From: a virus
Direction: 5' to 3' (one strand)
DNA: 64,000 bases
IMG/VR virus record: IMGVR_UViG_3300033143_005712
Location: 1-64,000 of that record
Positions 41,801-53,400 of this stretch are shown in pieces (the first letter of the stretch is position 1; every line of letters starts with the position of its first letter). Below the pieces are notes generated by a model. The model saw only the letters and a list, made by a program, of their open reading frames with translations, was not told the origin of the DNA and ran no database searches. Made by a program: the position numbers and the translations under genes.

Positions 41801-44800
41801 CGTCAGACACAAAACATTGCCAAAAAATTTACCAGAAATAGAAAAGCTGACAAAAATGTTGATGAAGACGCTGCTCCTATCAAAGTTACACCAGACGATG
41901 AAAATTATGCCAAAGCAGAGGTAAATAAGTGGATTAATAATCGCAAATCTGCAGGAGATACTAATCTAACCTTTGATAGGATGATTAGGGATTATCTTGG
42001 CTTAGATGAAAAACAACTTACTGAAAATGAACTTGATTCAAGAAAAGAAGATACTGAAGCAATGTTTGACATGCTGGAATATGGCTGGAGTAAAGGTGGT
42101 CATGGAGAAACTAATGGAAAAGAAGTATATCAAGAACATTTTGTAGAGGAATTTTCTACAGAGAACTCTCTACAGCGTTTCAGAAACAGGATTAAAGGAA
42201 GGACTGTAAAAGCAGAACCTAAAGAAACTACTCCTGTAAAACAAGAGAAAGAAGATGAAATTACAGAAGAAGAGTCTGATATCATTGATGAAGAAACAAA
42301 ACAGGAAACAAAAGAAGCTATAGAAGCAGGTGAAATTGTTAATGAAGAAAAAGAAGAAGCTGAAGAAACAGTGAATAGTTTAGGTAGATATATTACACTG
42401 AAATTCAAAGCTTATAAATCCGCACCTATTTCACTAATGACTGGAATACGAAAAATAAAAATCTTTCGTGTCAAAGATTCTAACATTGATGGTGTAAGAC
42501 TTTTTAATGTTAAGAAATTCAAAAAAGGTGTAAGACTGGCTTTAAAAATTACTACTGAATCGGATTATAACATTCCAATTGTTTATAGAATAAATGGAGA
42601 AGAACAGAAATTTGAAAAGACATCTAAGAGTGATTACGGAGGTTTTTTTGAAAATAAATACGGAAGAATAACTCATTTCAGATACAAAAATATAACAGTC
42701 GAAATTGAAGGAGAAGGATTTAAGTTCAGTCAAGTTCCAACTGAAGTTGGCCCTGATGGTAGATTGCAAGATGCAGTAGAATATAAGTCTTATGACCATA
42801 GAGAACCGGGAACTGTACTTAATGATGAAAAAAATCCAAATACAAGACATCATCAGCATAAAGTCACTGATGACTTTTTTGTTGTGAATGATGGAGATTT
42901 CAGTGCTCTCAATAATCCTAATGTACATGAAGTCAGAGTAAAACGCATTATAAACAATCCTTCTAAAGAAGGAGGAAAGTCTTATATTGAACTTACTATT
43001 GTTGATAAAGATGGAAAAGAAGGAAAATTACGAAAAGTTGAAGTTGAAAATGACAGAGAACAGAATGTACCTATGGGTGCTGCAGATGAATCTGACGGAG
43101 CTATGGTTGCTTGGATTGATACTTATCAGACTCTATTGCTTGATGATACGCATGATGAAGCAGCCATCAGAGCTGCACAGAAGAACACTATTGCTTTTCG
43201 TAAAGATGTAGTTAATGGTAAGAAAAAAACAGCAGCTATTCATGCCAATGCTCCTATCGGTAATCCTCGCTTTGATGAGATGACAGAAAGTACCAGTATT
43301 GCTGAACAAGACCCCACAGCTATTCTCGGTCAAAGAATTAGGGGTGTTATAAGGATAGGCACTGAAGTTTTTGAGAATAAGAAAAGGAAAATTGTAAATA
43401 AAGATGAAATTCTTAATGAGAATGTAGATGCAAAAAGTCTTCCTATTGATATCAGATTTATAGGTATTAATGAAAATGGTGTGGAACTGTATGCTGCATT
43501 TTTTGCACATGGACTAGAGAAAGGAGCTAAGCAAGATTCTGTTGGTAGTGGTAATATATTGTGGGTACTGCGTGCTTATATTACAAAGTTTGATACTGAA
43601 GGTAAACTCAACCATATTATTTCACCTAAGACACGTAAAGCTATTACTGAAAAACTGCATACTATTACTAGTGGATATCCTATTTCCGATTTCAGGGGAG
43701 TAAAAGAATATCTGAATAACTTCACAATTATGGATGTTCCTTCTGATGTGAAGTTGGATAAGAAGATGAATAAGACAAAATTCATGACTTATGTAAACTC
43801 TTCGAAAATTGCACCCGGTCAACCTGTTCTGATGATGAATGGGCCAGTAATATTTTATGCTATAAAAGGAGAAGGAATTCCTACAGGTGGTGTAAACGAA
43901 GATGGTAGTCCTAAGACTACTAAGATGATAAGTATTTATCTGAGTGAAAGTAATTTTAATGCTAAAGAACTTGAAACATTATTGACAAGTATTGAGACTA
44001 AAGCTTCTTCGTTTAAGAAGAGTTTCAATTCAGAATATTCTCGTAAAGAAGGAAAGATTGCTACATTCGAAAAGAACGGTATAATAAATGAAATGGATTA
44101 TACTGAACATCAGAGAAATAATCTTACAACAAATATAAAAGCTTTTGAGGAAACATCAGGAGGAGAGACCTTTTATGTAACAGCAACAAATACATCAGTT
44201 TCTATTGATACCAATCAAGAAGGAACTGCTCAAGCTGTAGCTCAGACACCTAGTAAAAAAGAAGAAATTATAGGTTTACAGATGGAAACCTTATCTGAGG
44301 AACTACCTGAAAGTAAGACCACTGAAGAAGCTATCGAGGACAATAAAACTCCTGATGAAATAAAACTTCTCATCGAAATACGTAGAGCATTAGGACTTTT
44401 AGGTTCAAAGAAGATTAATAAGTTATTTGCAACGATTGACTTAAGTGAAGACTTCTCTTTAATCAAAGAGGCTTTGAATACACCTGCCTTTTTTCATACT
44501 GTACCGGGTGTAAATCCTTTACAGAAAGAACAAATTGTACTTACCGTAGTAAATGCCATTATCAATAGTGGGAAAAGTCTTACAAAAGAGAATATTCAAG
44601 AAATGATTAACAACGGTTTTGTTAATCAAATAGTTGAAGGTAAAAGTAAATTTCAGAGTTTGATTGACAAACTTGATGCTCTTATTGAAAGTGGCTCTGA
44701 AATTGAGAGTCTTGTAGAAATTTCTCAGGAACTAAAAGACAGTATGAAAATATTTGATACTGTAGAAAAGAACTGGAAGAAGTTTGAAGATGACATCAGA

Positions 44801-47800
44801 GTACAATTATACAAATATGCAGGACTTGATGAAAATCAAGCTATTAGTGAACTTGAAAATCATCATGAAGGCCAAGACAGGATTTTTGACAAAGAAAGTA
44901 CTGAACTTGTAAGTAAAAATACTCTTCCTGAAGAAATGAAGAAGTTCTTTGCTGGTATTGAAAACTGTTACACTGATGGTACTGTTATACAAGGATTTTT
45001 AGGTGTACCAACTTATGTACCTTTCGATGTAGCAATCAATATTGTTACACGCATCATTGGAAGCAATCCTAAAGCAGGAATGACCTTTGAAGATGTAATT
45101 AAAATTCTTGGAAGAGAGAAAGAAGCTGTTCCATTTTTAGGAAATGTTATTTCTAAGCTCAGTGACCCAAAAATTATGACTGAGCAGATAAAGAACAGAT
45201 TTATGACTCACATGGTTAAGCATAATATGACCATGCAATATGTTCAATATAAGTATGATAGAAAGAGTAAGCGTTATGAACTCAGAGTATTTGATACCAA
45301 CTCTTCACAGGTAGAAAAAGTAATATTCAGAGAATGGATGAATGGTGTAAAAGCTTCTAAACTTGTAAGAGTTGATGAAGATTCACGGGACTCTATGATT
45401 AATAAAGATGAAGCACAAACACTTCATACTGAATTTCGTGAAATGGTTGAAAGTATTAACAAAGACAATAAAACAAATCAATTTGTAAAATGGCTTACTA
45501 AAAATCTAGCTGGTAAGGATTATACAAAACAAGAAATACTTAAAATTCTTACACAAACTAAGAAAAGTGCTTTTACAGAACAAGTAAGTGAAGCTATTGA
45601 CAGAAATCTTGATGAAAACAAAACCTTCTCCAAAACAGAACTTATTGAATGGTTACCTACATCCGAGTTCTCAAATGAAAGACTTATTAACTGGTTAGCA
45701 AAATTCAATATTGTACTTTCAAACAGAACTATAGAAAGCCTAAAAGTCAACGGATATGTTGACCATAAGGGTCAAGAAGTAAACTTCACTTCAATGTTTG
45801 AGGAATCATCCAAATCAAGTGGTGTATTTGGTGGAATAGCTTACAAACTTTCAGAGTATATCAATACCAGTGAAGGCAGGAAAATTAATATCACAGAAGA
45901 CCCTCAAATGCATCCTTTCAGAAGCATTGAAACTTCATTAAAGTCATTAGCTAAAGAAGAGGGCCGTTTTAGTAGCAGGGCAGTTACTATCTCATTCAGA
46001 GATGCAGGAAAGAGTTATTCTGGATTTGTACCACCCAAATTTGCTACAGACCGGATTGACGAACTTAAAGAAGATACTGATACAAGAAAAAATCTTCAAA
46101 AAGACCCATATTCTTCAAATAGTATGCTACTGAAATTACTGACAGGAGATTATGGTACTGAAATTCAAGAATTACTTAGAGTAGTTCATATAGGTGGTTC
46201 TGCAATGCGTAAAGCAGGAGAAAGCAATCCTACTGGAAATAAAAATGCTATTATTAATCTTGCTGATGGTGACCAAGAAATTACAAGACAAGGCTTTTTT
46301 CAGGATACAAGGCAAGGTAAAATTTCAGTCAGCAATACATATAATGGTTTGAAATTACGTATTGCAAATATGTTCTTTCCTACAATGAGTGATAAGAAGC
46401 AGATATTAACAATGACAATGCCTGTTCTCGACCTTACCTCAAAAGAAATAGGATATAAGAATAATGAAGTACAAGCTAATGATGCAGTAAAAGAAGCCTT
46501 ATTCCAACAGCTTGTAGTTCCTGAACTTAAAAGAATTATAGCATTTCATAGAGGAGGTGGACAGGAAAATAATATTGAAGGAGTTGATTTAGCTTCTCAA
46601 GTATTTTTAATGATACCTCAACTTAATGAGTTAAAAATCGGTAACCGAAGACTTATAGAAGTTCTTGTTAGTTTGCAGGATAAAGAGATAGCAAAGACAA
46701 TGAAAGATGATGTTATTACAGATGACATTAAAGATGAGGCTATTAAAATTATTATGAAAGTTGTTACCAAAGAGGTAAATAACAAGATTCAGAACTGGAA
46801 AGACTCAGGAATTATTACCGAAAAAGGTAATCCAGAAATGCTTAATGATGAGTATTTCAATCCTGATGATGGTGAAAGAAGGTTTGTTGATAATAAATCA
46901 GAGCTTGCTGCAACAGACTTTGTAATCAATAGTCTTATATCATATTCCAACATGTTTCAGACTGTTGGAGGCGATATTGCATATTACTCTCAAGATAAAG
47001 CCTTTGATAAATTTCCAGTGGATGTAGAAACTATTAAGAGATTTAAAGAAATTGATGAAATTGAATACGGAGCTGTAATAGAGCAGATTGAAACTCTTTA
47101 TAATACCGGAATTATAAATAAAATAGCTTATAAACATCTGAAAGAGACTGTTAAGCCGCTTCCTTATATGGGAGATAACAAACAAGCTTACATAGACTTG
47201 ACTAAAAATATCGGTACAAATCTAGGAAAACGTCTCGCATTAATGCTTGCACCCGGTTTGAAACCTTATGGTTTGGATACCAATTACAGGCAACTGTTTT
47301 TAAAAGACTCTGTAGATATTGCTGACAATATGGAGTATATCGTTGAACTACATTATGGTGAAGATGGAGTAAAAAGGTTCAATGAGATAATGGCTATGGA
47401 TACTACCGAAGAAAATAAAGAGGGATTTATAAAAGAGGAATTTCCAACTATTAGTGCATTCTTTGCTGTAGATTCTACTGATGCTCAAGAATATACAACA
47501 GCAAAAGAGCATCTTGATATTTTATTTGCATTGGGAAGAATATCAGAACAAGAGCATAAAGACTTTACAGCTAAAGCTGAAGACCAGTATCGCAATGGTG
47601 TTACGAAAAGAAATAAACTTGAAGATAAAGAGCTTAGAGTTATTTTTCAACCAATGAAACCTGTATATACAGGTTCTCATTTTGATGGACAAAAAATGAG
47701 AATGATGTATATTAAAACATCAGCTTATCCATTACTTCCTCAAGTAACTGCCGGTACAGCATTGGAAGACCTCAGAAAAGTTATGGATGAGGTACAGTAT

Positions 47801-50491
47801 GGTAAAGAACTAGGTGGCATGAATGTAAGAGCTACTTATAAAACAGGTGCAAAAGTAGGAGCTACAGTAACAGAAATTGACCCATTTGCTGTTGATAACA
47901 AAGGCAACTTAACTGTAGGAAAACTTACTGTAGATGAACTTGAGAAATCATCAGTAACTCTTGATAGAAGGAATTTCAGAATTCAGCAGGATGTACCTTT
48001 TCATGCTCTTGGAAGTGAAGAGAAAACAAGTGTGGTATCAATTGGTACTCAGTTGATGAAACTGCTCTTTGGTGACGGAGTAACAGATATTCAAGGTTTT
48101 CAATATGGAAAAGGGAAACCTAAGTCTGGAAAGGAACTTCTTAAAACATATAATGAAACTTTTGGAGAACTTACTGACCACCTCAAACAGGAACTTTATG
48201 ATGAACTTGGATTAAACTCAAATGGACAACCTTTGAATCCTGAGTACTTTATGTCACAACTTTCTCTTATGTTACAAAGGGAAGCCAAGAAGAGGAATTA
48301 TCCTCAACAAGATATTGATGCTCTTGAGATTATAGATGTAGGTGATAGAAAAGGTGGAATTTCAGGATTTATATTCAGGAATCCTCTTTGGATGTCTTCC
48401 AATGCAATGCGTTATGAGTCTTTACTCAATTCATTGATTACCAATAAGTTAATAAAACTTAAGATGCCCGGTTATGCTTATGTTGCCGGGTCACAGAAAG
48501 GATTTGAGACTGCACATAAGGTAAAAGATGAAGAGACTGCTTCAAGAATAATTTATACGAAGCATTACAATTCTAAAACAGGACTTATTGCAGCTCGTAA
48601 AGGAAAGAAAGCTCAAATACTCATTCCTTCAAGGTTTAGAAACAGCAGAGGTGAGCTGATTGACTTATTTGAAGGAACTATAGATGCTAATAATAATGAA
48701 AGAAATCAAGGTAAGTACGTCAGAAAAGTAAATGGTGTATGGCAACTTAAAGAAAAAATGATTGATGGTGAACTTCTGGATGTTACATCATTCAGAATTC
48801 CAACTTCTTCTCATGTATCTGCATCTCAAGTAGAAATTGCAGGATTCCTTCCACCTGAAGCGGGTGACCTTATGATTGTACCTAAAGAATTTGCTGTACA
48901 AAAAGGACTTGATTATGACATTGATAAGGAATTTTCTTACAATTTATGGCACGCAACTGATGAAAATGGAAGAATTGTTGCACTAAATGAACACATTGAC
49001 ATTGATAAAATAAGTTTTAAGCTTGATGAAGCCAGAGAAGAACTCAGACAAATTAGAATTGGTGATGCAAATTTCTACGAAAAATTAAAAGAAATTGAAA
49101 ATCTTCCTGAAGATGAAGTAAATAACAAACTTGAAAAAGCTCTTGCTGCTATACTTAACAGTACAAAATATAAAACTACTACAGTAGAAGATGTAGTAAT
49201 TCGAATAAAAGCATTACAAAAAATAAGGAAAAAATATCTTGAGAATGAGATTGTAAGAATACACTCTGCAGTAATGGGTAGTGATAATCCTGAAGTACAA
49301 CGTAGGATTAACAAGGTGCTTTCAATGGATTATGCTTCACAACAGGCTGAAAAGCTTCAAGATGAAGATGCTGAATTCAATACACTTTTATCTGATGAAT
49401 ATCAGACAAAGAAGATGAACTTAGGTGCTGTTGGTCAGATGGCTATTGGGGTCTATTCTAACTTTGTAGTATTCAATTCACTTCTCCAACAGTCTTCATC
49501 TAACATTTCAATCAATGTTGGTGATGCCGGACTTACAATAGGAAATTATAAGTCTGATGGTAAACTAGGAAGATATACCAATATCTTGTCTTCAAATACT
49601 AGCAAAATAATTGTAGATATTATCAATTCCAAAAAAGGTCTGCAAGAAACCAAAACTGCTCAAATTGAAAAACTCAAAGAAGGTTCTCTTACTTATTATG
49701 AAATTAGTGAAATAGTAAAAGACACTAAGATATTCATAGATGAGGAGGGAAATCGTACAAGTGAAAAAGAAGGTGGTATTGAAATAAATATTATGGATGA
49801 CATAAGAACTACCTCTGAAGCATTTGCAGAACGTCAGAATACAGCTACTGACAATGAGAAAGAACAAATCTTGGGCCGGGTAGGTGTGAACTCTGGAACT
49901 ATCAATGTAGATAGCATTCTTACTTTACTTGGATTTGATAAGGGTGAATATGTAAAAGATGCTAATGGAGAGTTAGTTTTAGATAAAGCTCGCAAACCTA
50001 TAAGGATGTCCATATCATATCTGTTAATTTCTCAACCTATTGTAAAAGAGTATATTAAGCGTAAACAGAATAGAACTGCGAAAATCAATAAAATTTTTCC
50101 GACAAATGAAGAAATGCTTGCTGAACTTATTGATGAATTTGGCGGAATGGATTCTTTGAAGACAGATGATATATTGACTACTCAAAATATGTATGATGCT
50201 GCTAAAAACGGTGTTGATAATGGTATTCAACTTAATGCTTTATTTATGTTCTTAAGAATTCAGGAATATAGTATGAGTTTAAGTGCTACGCAACAACTAG
50301 TAGGTATTATGAAGAATGGTCTTGATAAATCTCTGTTTAATACAACATATTTGTATGAACTATTAAGTAATATAGCCTTCGATGAGAATTTTGAGAACAT
50401 TACAGATATTATTGGAGATTTTAAATTTGGTGACCAAAGTAGGAGATGTATTTATAAGACCTACAACTATGATGGGCCATCTTATTGTTAA
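38870..50491 (+). CDS. Giant virion RNA polymerase polyprotein (3873 aa as read)
   Basis: The C-terminal part carries the crAss-like virion RNA polymerase signature. A Gly-Ser-Gln-Lys-Gly loop lies at residues 3207-3211, SFRIP at 3307-3311, and the metal-binding DYDID motif at 3348-3352 (D3348, D3350, D3352). These are the expected elements of a double-psi beta-barrel active site related to QDE-1-type polymerases. The long N-terminal part (about 3000 aa) has helical regions, weak hydrophobic stretches (about 625-645) and an acidic Glu/Lys linker at about 1115-1170. Upstream regions may be separate cargo modules released by proteolysis. The ORF ends 139 residues after Ser3734-region sequence of good quality. 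The last ~17 residues look like out-of-frame sequence because reading should shift +1 at about 50438 into the next ORF. Confidence 0.85.
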   Translation: MKNKDKDPTLKNTDGAIPMNEQEVNAFIASKKPMIMRGKRSEEIPPAEVSMKPMIDSRIMTNDYMSIPMDKRVPKFDPKVLEQLKGSFDESKSAYNELLWNKAEAEAKAKTNDSGNWYDAYSKVIKEGDAFDWLSVPQWAIAHIETLDVIGSRTAAKVFGGEEEDYGIPEKVFNVAKKFASAEANIKAIITGDIARILDVADWRVTNIIPTKQSAYAFYRDVIGTLKRHGENLEATEFMQNLNESLYEYLDETPQKVIPWSDKKWEQYNAETQRIREKGEATDFYGYLKKMDKAFEWLDDWIGDEETSNWFTDLTDASQSSRTTRTDLVTEFALDNDVPYWSMDGANWTINNGVNTQTSLTAFAIEGMIPGGLFAKMKTIPMLVRGAKTAKEAQNMIRVGNVILNNKFTRGLSSFSKNTLVPTMKTGISGAVPAGSEVGQIGRDVERQAKLIYAEKYGGELWKQHWERQQQIYFRQAQREGNEKEVMSRMQQYEVEEVERFFVEVLKDKETYNKIVKQSAHAARIAIKGNSPMYFMNFPFGMALNNMSAFAKRMRVGYKNLAGGSISTRAASVKNLSVGKTMKVLGLEMASESLIEEGWINPWGEWRGIAYAKGETLTGDKFSDRLWEGELLESMLWGAAGALMMGAPQAVSYRSNKKAYKHYMEKYNEYVESLPEDAKKALFNIITSNSSTFKQAQLEQEIKEGNAAGQDTRALNALILRSQALTAFKTGMTEQLLDIYQQIANTSENVDEKQAAQDIIAEILELEKVYIDTQKWEDNLAVFDIVADIKANSKVALQNDMIIEAELKAAAVEQLEAGKKAFENADYYFEEDGTLKFTGKDADAFRDRMLVKPKVKHVSNYNKAILSNADITQELIDSENQLKDVTSDQYQRDVRVAKKVEQKVAKNFPDLFSSETGNEFRQKMSAIFKGEKLSKKREAILYKKYKNMYNGFKKSRQQNSMAPKGYVPIVSKNKLIHRQTQNIAKKFTRNRKADKNVDEDAAPIKVTPDDENYAKAEVNKWINNRKSAGDTNLTFDRMIRDYLGLDEKQLTENELDSRKEDTEAMFDMLEYGWSKGGHGETNGKEVYQEHFVEEFSTENSLQRFRNRIKGRTVKAEPKETTPVKQEKEDEITEEESDIIDEETKQETKEAIEAGEIVNEEKEEAEETVNSLGRYITLKFKAYKSAPISLMTGIRKIKIFRVKDSNIDGVRLFNVKKFKKGVRLALKITTESDYNIPIVYRINGEEQKFEKTSKSDYGGFFENKYGRITHFRYKNITVEIEGEGFKFSQVPTEVGPDGRLQDAVEYKSYDHREPGTVLNDEKNPNTRHHQHKVTDDFFVVNDGDFSALNNPNVHEVRVKRIINNPSKEGGKSYIELTIVDKDGKEGKLRKVEVENDREQNVPMGAADESDGAMVAWIDTYQTLLLDDTHDEAAIRAAQKNTIAFRKDVVNGKKKTAAIHANAPIGNPRFDEMTESTSIAEQDPTAILGQRIRGVIRIGTEVFENKKRKIVNKDEILNENVDAKSLPIDIRFIGINENGVELYAAFFAHGLEKGAKQDSVGSGNILWVLRAYITKFDTEGKLNHIISPKTRKAITEKLHTITSGYPISDFRGVKEYLNNFTIMDVPSDVKLDKKMNKTKFMTYVNSSKIAPGQPVLMMNGPVIFYAIKGEGIPTGGVNEDGSPKTTKMISIYLSESNFNAKELETLLTSIETKASSFKKSFNSEYSRKEGKIATFEKNGIINEMDYTEHQRNNLTTNIKAFEETSGGETFYVTATNTSVSIDTNQEGTAQAVAQTPSKKEEIIGLQMETLSEELPESKTTEEAIEDNKTPDEIKLLIEIRRALGLLGSKKINKLFATIDLSEDFSLIKEALNTPAFFHTVPGVNPLQKEQIVLTVVNAIINSGKSLTKENIQEMINNGFVNQIVEGKSKFQSLIDKLDALIESGSEIESLVEISQELKDSMKIFDTVEKNWKKFEDDIRVQLYKYAGLDENQAISELENHHEGQDRIFDKESTELVSKNTLPEEMKKFFAGIENCYTDGTVIQGFLGVPTYVPFDVAINIVTRIIGSNPKAGMTFEDVIKILGREKEAVPFLGNVISKLSDPKIMTEQIKNRFMTHMVKHNMTMQYVQYKYDRKSKRYELRVFDTNSSQVEKVIFREWMNGVKASKLVRVDEDSRDSMINKDEAQTLHTEFREMVESINKDNKTNQFVKWLTKNLAGKDYTKQEILKILTQTKKSAFTEQVSEAIDRNLDENKTFSKTELIEWLPTSEFSNERLINWLAKFNIVLSNRTIESLKVNGYVDHKGQEVNFTSMFEESSKSSGVFGGIAYKLSEYINTSEGRKINITEDPQMHPFRSIETSLKSLAKEEGRFSSRAVTISFRDAGKSYSGFVPPKFATDRIDELKEDTDTRKNLQKDPYSSNSMLLKLLTGDYGTEIQELLRVVHIGGSAMRKAGESNPTGNKNAIINLADGDQEITRQGFFQDTRQGKISVSNTYNGLKLRIANMFFPTMSDKKQILTMTMPVLDLTSKEIGYKNNEVQANDAVKEALFQQLVVPELKRIIAFHRGGGQENNIEGVDLASQVFLMIPQLNELKIGNRRLIEVLVSLQDKEIAKTMKDDVITDDIKDEAIKIIMKVVTKEVNNKIQNWKDSGIITEKGNPEMLNDEYFNPDDGERRFVDNKSELAATDFVINSLISYSNMFQTVGGDIAYYSQDKAFDKFPVDVETIKRFKEIDEIEYGAVIEQIETLYNTGIINKIAYKHLKETVKPLPYMGDNKQAYIDLTKNIGTNLGKRLALMLAPGLKPYGLDTNYRQLFLKDSVDIADNMEYIVELHYGEDGVKRFNEIMAMDTTEENKEGFIKEEFPTISAFFAVDSTDAQEYTTAKEHLDILFALGRISEQEHKDFTAKAEDQYRNGVTKRNKLEDKELRVIFQPMKPVYTGSHFDGQKMRMMYIKTSAYPLLPQVTAGTALEDLRKVMDEVQYGKELGGMNVRATYKTGAKVGATVTEIDPFAVDNKGNLTVGKLTVDELEKSSVTLDRRNFRIQQDVPFHALGSEEKTSVVSIGTQLMKLLFGDGVTDIQGFQYGKGKPKSGKELLKTYNETFGELTDHLKQELYDELGLNSNGQPLNPEYFMSQLSLMLQREAKKRNYPQQDIDALEIIDVGDRKGGISGFIFRNPLWMSSNAMRYESLLNSLITNKLIKLKMPGYAYVAGSQKGFETAHKVKDEETASRIIYTKHYNSKTGLIAARKGKKAQILIPSRFRNSRGELIDLFEGTIDANNNERNQGKYVRKVNGVWQLKEKMIDGELLDVTSFRIPTSSHVSASQVEIAGFLPPEAGDLMIVPKEFAVQKGLDYDIDKEFSYNLWHATDENGRIVALNEHIDIDKISFKLDEAREELRQIRIGDANFYEKLKEIENLPEDEVNNKLEKALAAILNSTKYKTTTVEDVVIRIKALQKIRKKYLENEIVRIHSAVMGSDNPEVQRRINKVLSMDYASQQAEKLQDEDAEFNTLLSDEYQTKKMNLGAVGQMAIGVYSNFVVFNSLLQQSSSNISINVGDAGLTIGNYKSDGKLGRYTNILSSNTSKIIVDIINSKKGLQETKTAQIEKLKEGSLTYYEISEIVKDTKIFIDEEGNRTSEKEGGIEINIMDDIRTTSEAFAERQNTATDNEKEQILGRVGVNSGTINVDSILTLLGFDKGEYVKDANGELVLDKARKPIRMSISYLLISQPIVKEYIKRKQNRTAKINKIFPTNEEMLAELIDEFGGMDSLKTDDILTTQNMYDAAKNGVDNGIQLNALFMFLRIQEYSMSLSATQQLVGIMKNGLDKSLFNTTYLYELLSNIAFDENFENITDIIGDFKFGDQSRRCIYKTYNYDGPSYC

Positions 50492-53400
50492 AGGTATTAC
50501 AACAGGACATGCTCTTTCTCTTGAAACAAACAATATAGGACAACCATTATTTCCTTATACTAATGATAGTGTAGAGCATGTAATGAATGAAATAATGAGA
50601 ATGACCAAAGCAACTCAATATGGTAAGAATGAAGCTGTTGAGTTCAAAAATACTATGATGAAAGGTATTCGCAAGTTTATCAATAGTGGTCAGGAAAGTA
50701 CTATTATAAATGGAAATACTGAAGGACAACGTAAAAGACTGTTTTTGGAACATGATGATGCTCCTTCACTAGCATCTTACCTGTTGGGTCTGAAGACAGC
50801 AAAAAACAATGTGATAACAACTAATTATTTATTGAATGATATGCTTCAATATATACCATCAAATAATGATGGTATATCAACCATATTCTTTGATAACAGT
50901 GCTGATAATGCTTTTAACGAAAAGAATGTTTATGTAGCATTCGAAAATTTGATAGCAGACCCTCAAGCTCTTCCTGATAATAAAGCAATATCGGATGAAT
51001 CTATTCTTCCTAATGAACAGGGTGACTTGTATATGGAACAACAATTTGCTTTAACTTCTCATGAGATTCAATCAATGGAAAGCTTTGACAAACAAGTTAT
51101 TGTCACAGCTAATAACATGGGGATGAATAAAGGTGAAACAAAGCTTTTCAAGACAAAAGATAATAATTCAAGAGGTGACCGGTATAAAGTTACTTATTTG
51201 GGCAAGATGACCAAGAATAACTATGAAGGAAACTTTGTATTGGATAGTGGACAACCAAGAACCAAATGGACTCAACAGACTGAAGAGTTTGATGCAGGAC
51301 AAGAAAAATCTATATTCAGAATTGAACCTATTTATACAACTGTAGATTTAGCTGAAGACCTCACATCTTATTCATTTCTTTCAGGAGGTGTACAAGGGCC
51401 AATTGAATTTGGAAAATATATTCCTTTAAGAATGCTTGAAGAGATGGGATACACAGATAATATGAAGAATATTGACATTACAGATGGAGTAGTAATGGCA
51501 AAACTATTAGGAATGACTGCAGGTATAAGTAATTTTGCTATTCAGTTTTTTCAACATAATCCTGATACTCTTCCTTCTTTTACAAGAAAAAAGCTTAATC
51601 TTGAACAATATAAAGTAGGCAAACTCAACAATATACCTGAAGAATTAGTACCTAAGATTGAAAATGCAGATGGAACTAAGACTCCTCATGCTATGTTTAC
51701 TATAAAGAATACAGTAGAAAACAATTTTAATGTATATATTTATGGTGAGTATTCAGATAACAAAAATGTTATCAGAAAAGGTTATATCAGATTACCACAA
51801 GTAGGTGTTCACGGAATGAGTGAGTATGACATTAAGAAAGTTAATGTAAACAGTATCTTGAACAGTAAAGTAAAGCCAGCTCAAGTAACTTCTATTCAGC
51901 CAGAATCAACTGAATCTACAGATGCTTATGGTATATTATCAAATAGTCCCAAAACTACACTTCAGTCTATTGCTACCAGAGATGATTCATTAGGTGAACT
52001 TGCTAAAGTTCTGATTCCTATTAATGATAAAGGATTGACAATAGGTGTTGATAAACTTATAGGTGAAGATGGTAAATACAATCCTACACAACATCATGCT
52101 ACAATCTCTACAAATGTTGTACTCGGAGAAGATAGAAACAGACAAGCAGAAGTATTTTTGCATGAGTATATTCATGGTCTTACATCAAAGGAGTTTAACG
52201 AATATTTTGACCATGAAGGAAACTTCAAATCGGGTATAACCATTAATGATGTTCCTCAGCATATCAAAGATGTTTACAATATGTTTTTAGATGCCAAAGA
52301 TGTCTTTGGAATTACTGATGAGAAACTAGCTCAGGTGAGAACAAAGAAGGCAGAAGAAGGAGTTTTGAATCCAGAAGAAATCTTTATTTATGGTTTCTCA
52401 AATGTTAAAGAATTTGTTACAGCTACTATGACTGAACCAACTTTCAGAGAAAGGCTGCAACAGCAGAAATATAAAGACTCAAACTTCTTTGATAAGTTTA
52501 CCAAGATAATCAAAGATATGCTTAAAGCTCTCAATCCTAATGCTGAGAATACAATGTTAGATGCTGTAAGCGGAGTTATCCTGAATATGGTTATAGCAGA
52601 TGTTGTTCAGGTTGAGCCAAAACAGGAAGAAACATCAGTAAACACAATGCTTAATAATATTTTTGATTATGTGGATGAGGATACTGGAGAGGTATATAGT
52701 GTAGAAGGAGAACAAGCAACTATCAGGATGCAACCTGATAATGTTACTAAGATAAAGGCTGGCACAAAGACCACTACTATAAGGAGTAAAAAAGAAGCTG
52801 ATAAAATTGGTATTCCAGTAGGAGAAACTAAAGTTGTTGTATTCGAAGATGTACCATTTACTGTAACCAATAGAGGAGAACTCACAATTGAAGAAGCAGG
52901 AGGTGTTGAAGCAATGATTGCATCTGAAGATGTAGGCTCTGTTGAGAATTTCAAATTTGCTCAAACTAAAAATTGGATAAATGGAAAAGGAAAACTCTTT
53001 GTATATGATATCAGTCCTATAGCGGAAACTGAAAGTGAAAAAGAAGTTGTACGATATGTTAATACTGATACGGGGGAAATCACCTCAACTCCACCAACTA
53101 AGCCAGAACCAACTCCTGTGCCCAAAATAGTAGAACCGCCTACAGGTAAAAAAGAATTTACTTACAAAGGAGATACTATTGAAACAGAATTTCCATTGGG
53201 AAAAGAGCAAAAAGATGCTTTGATAACATTACTTTCTTTTGTAGAAGGTAATGCTACAGATAATAAAGTTGTTAAACAAGCTCTTGCTCAAAATGTAATT
53301 ACTCTCCAAGGTAGTGCCGGTACAGGAAAAACTACTATTATTGGATATTTGCAGAAAATGTTGGAAAAAAGAGGCACATCTCATCTTATACCAACTTATG

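Noticed and set aside
50382-50491. Intron or intein at the giant-ORF junction
   Set aside because: The reading frames adjoin directly with a single-base offset. There is no inserted sequence and no splicing-type residues are visible.
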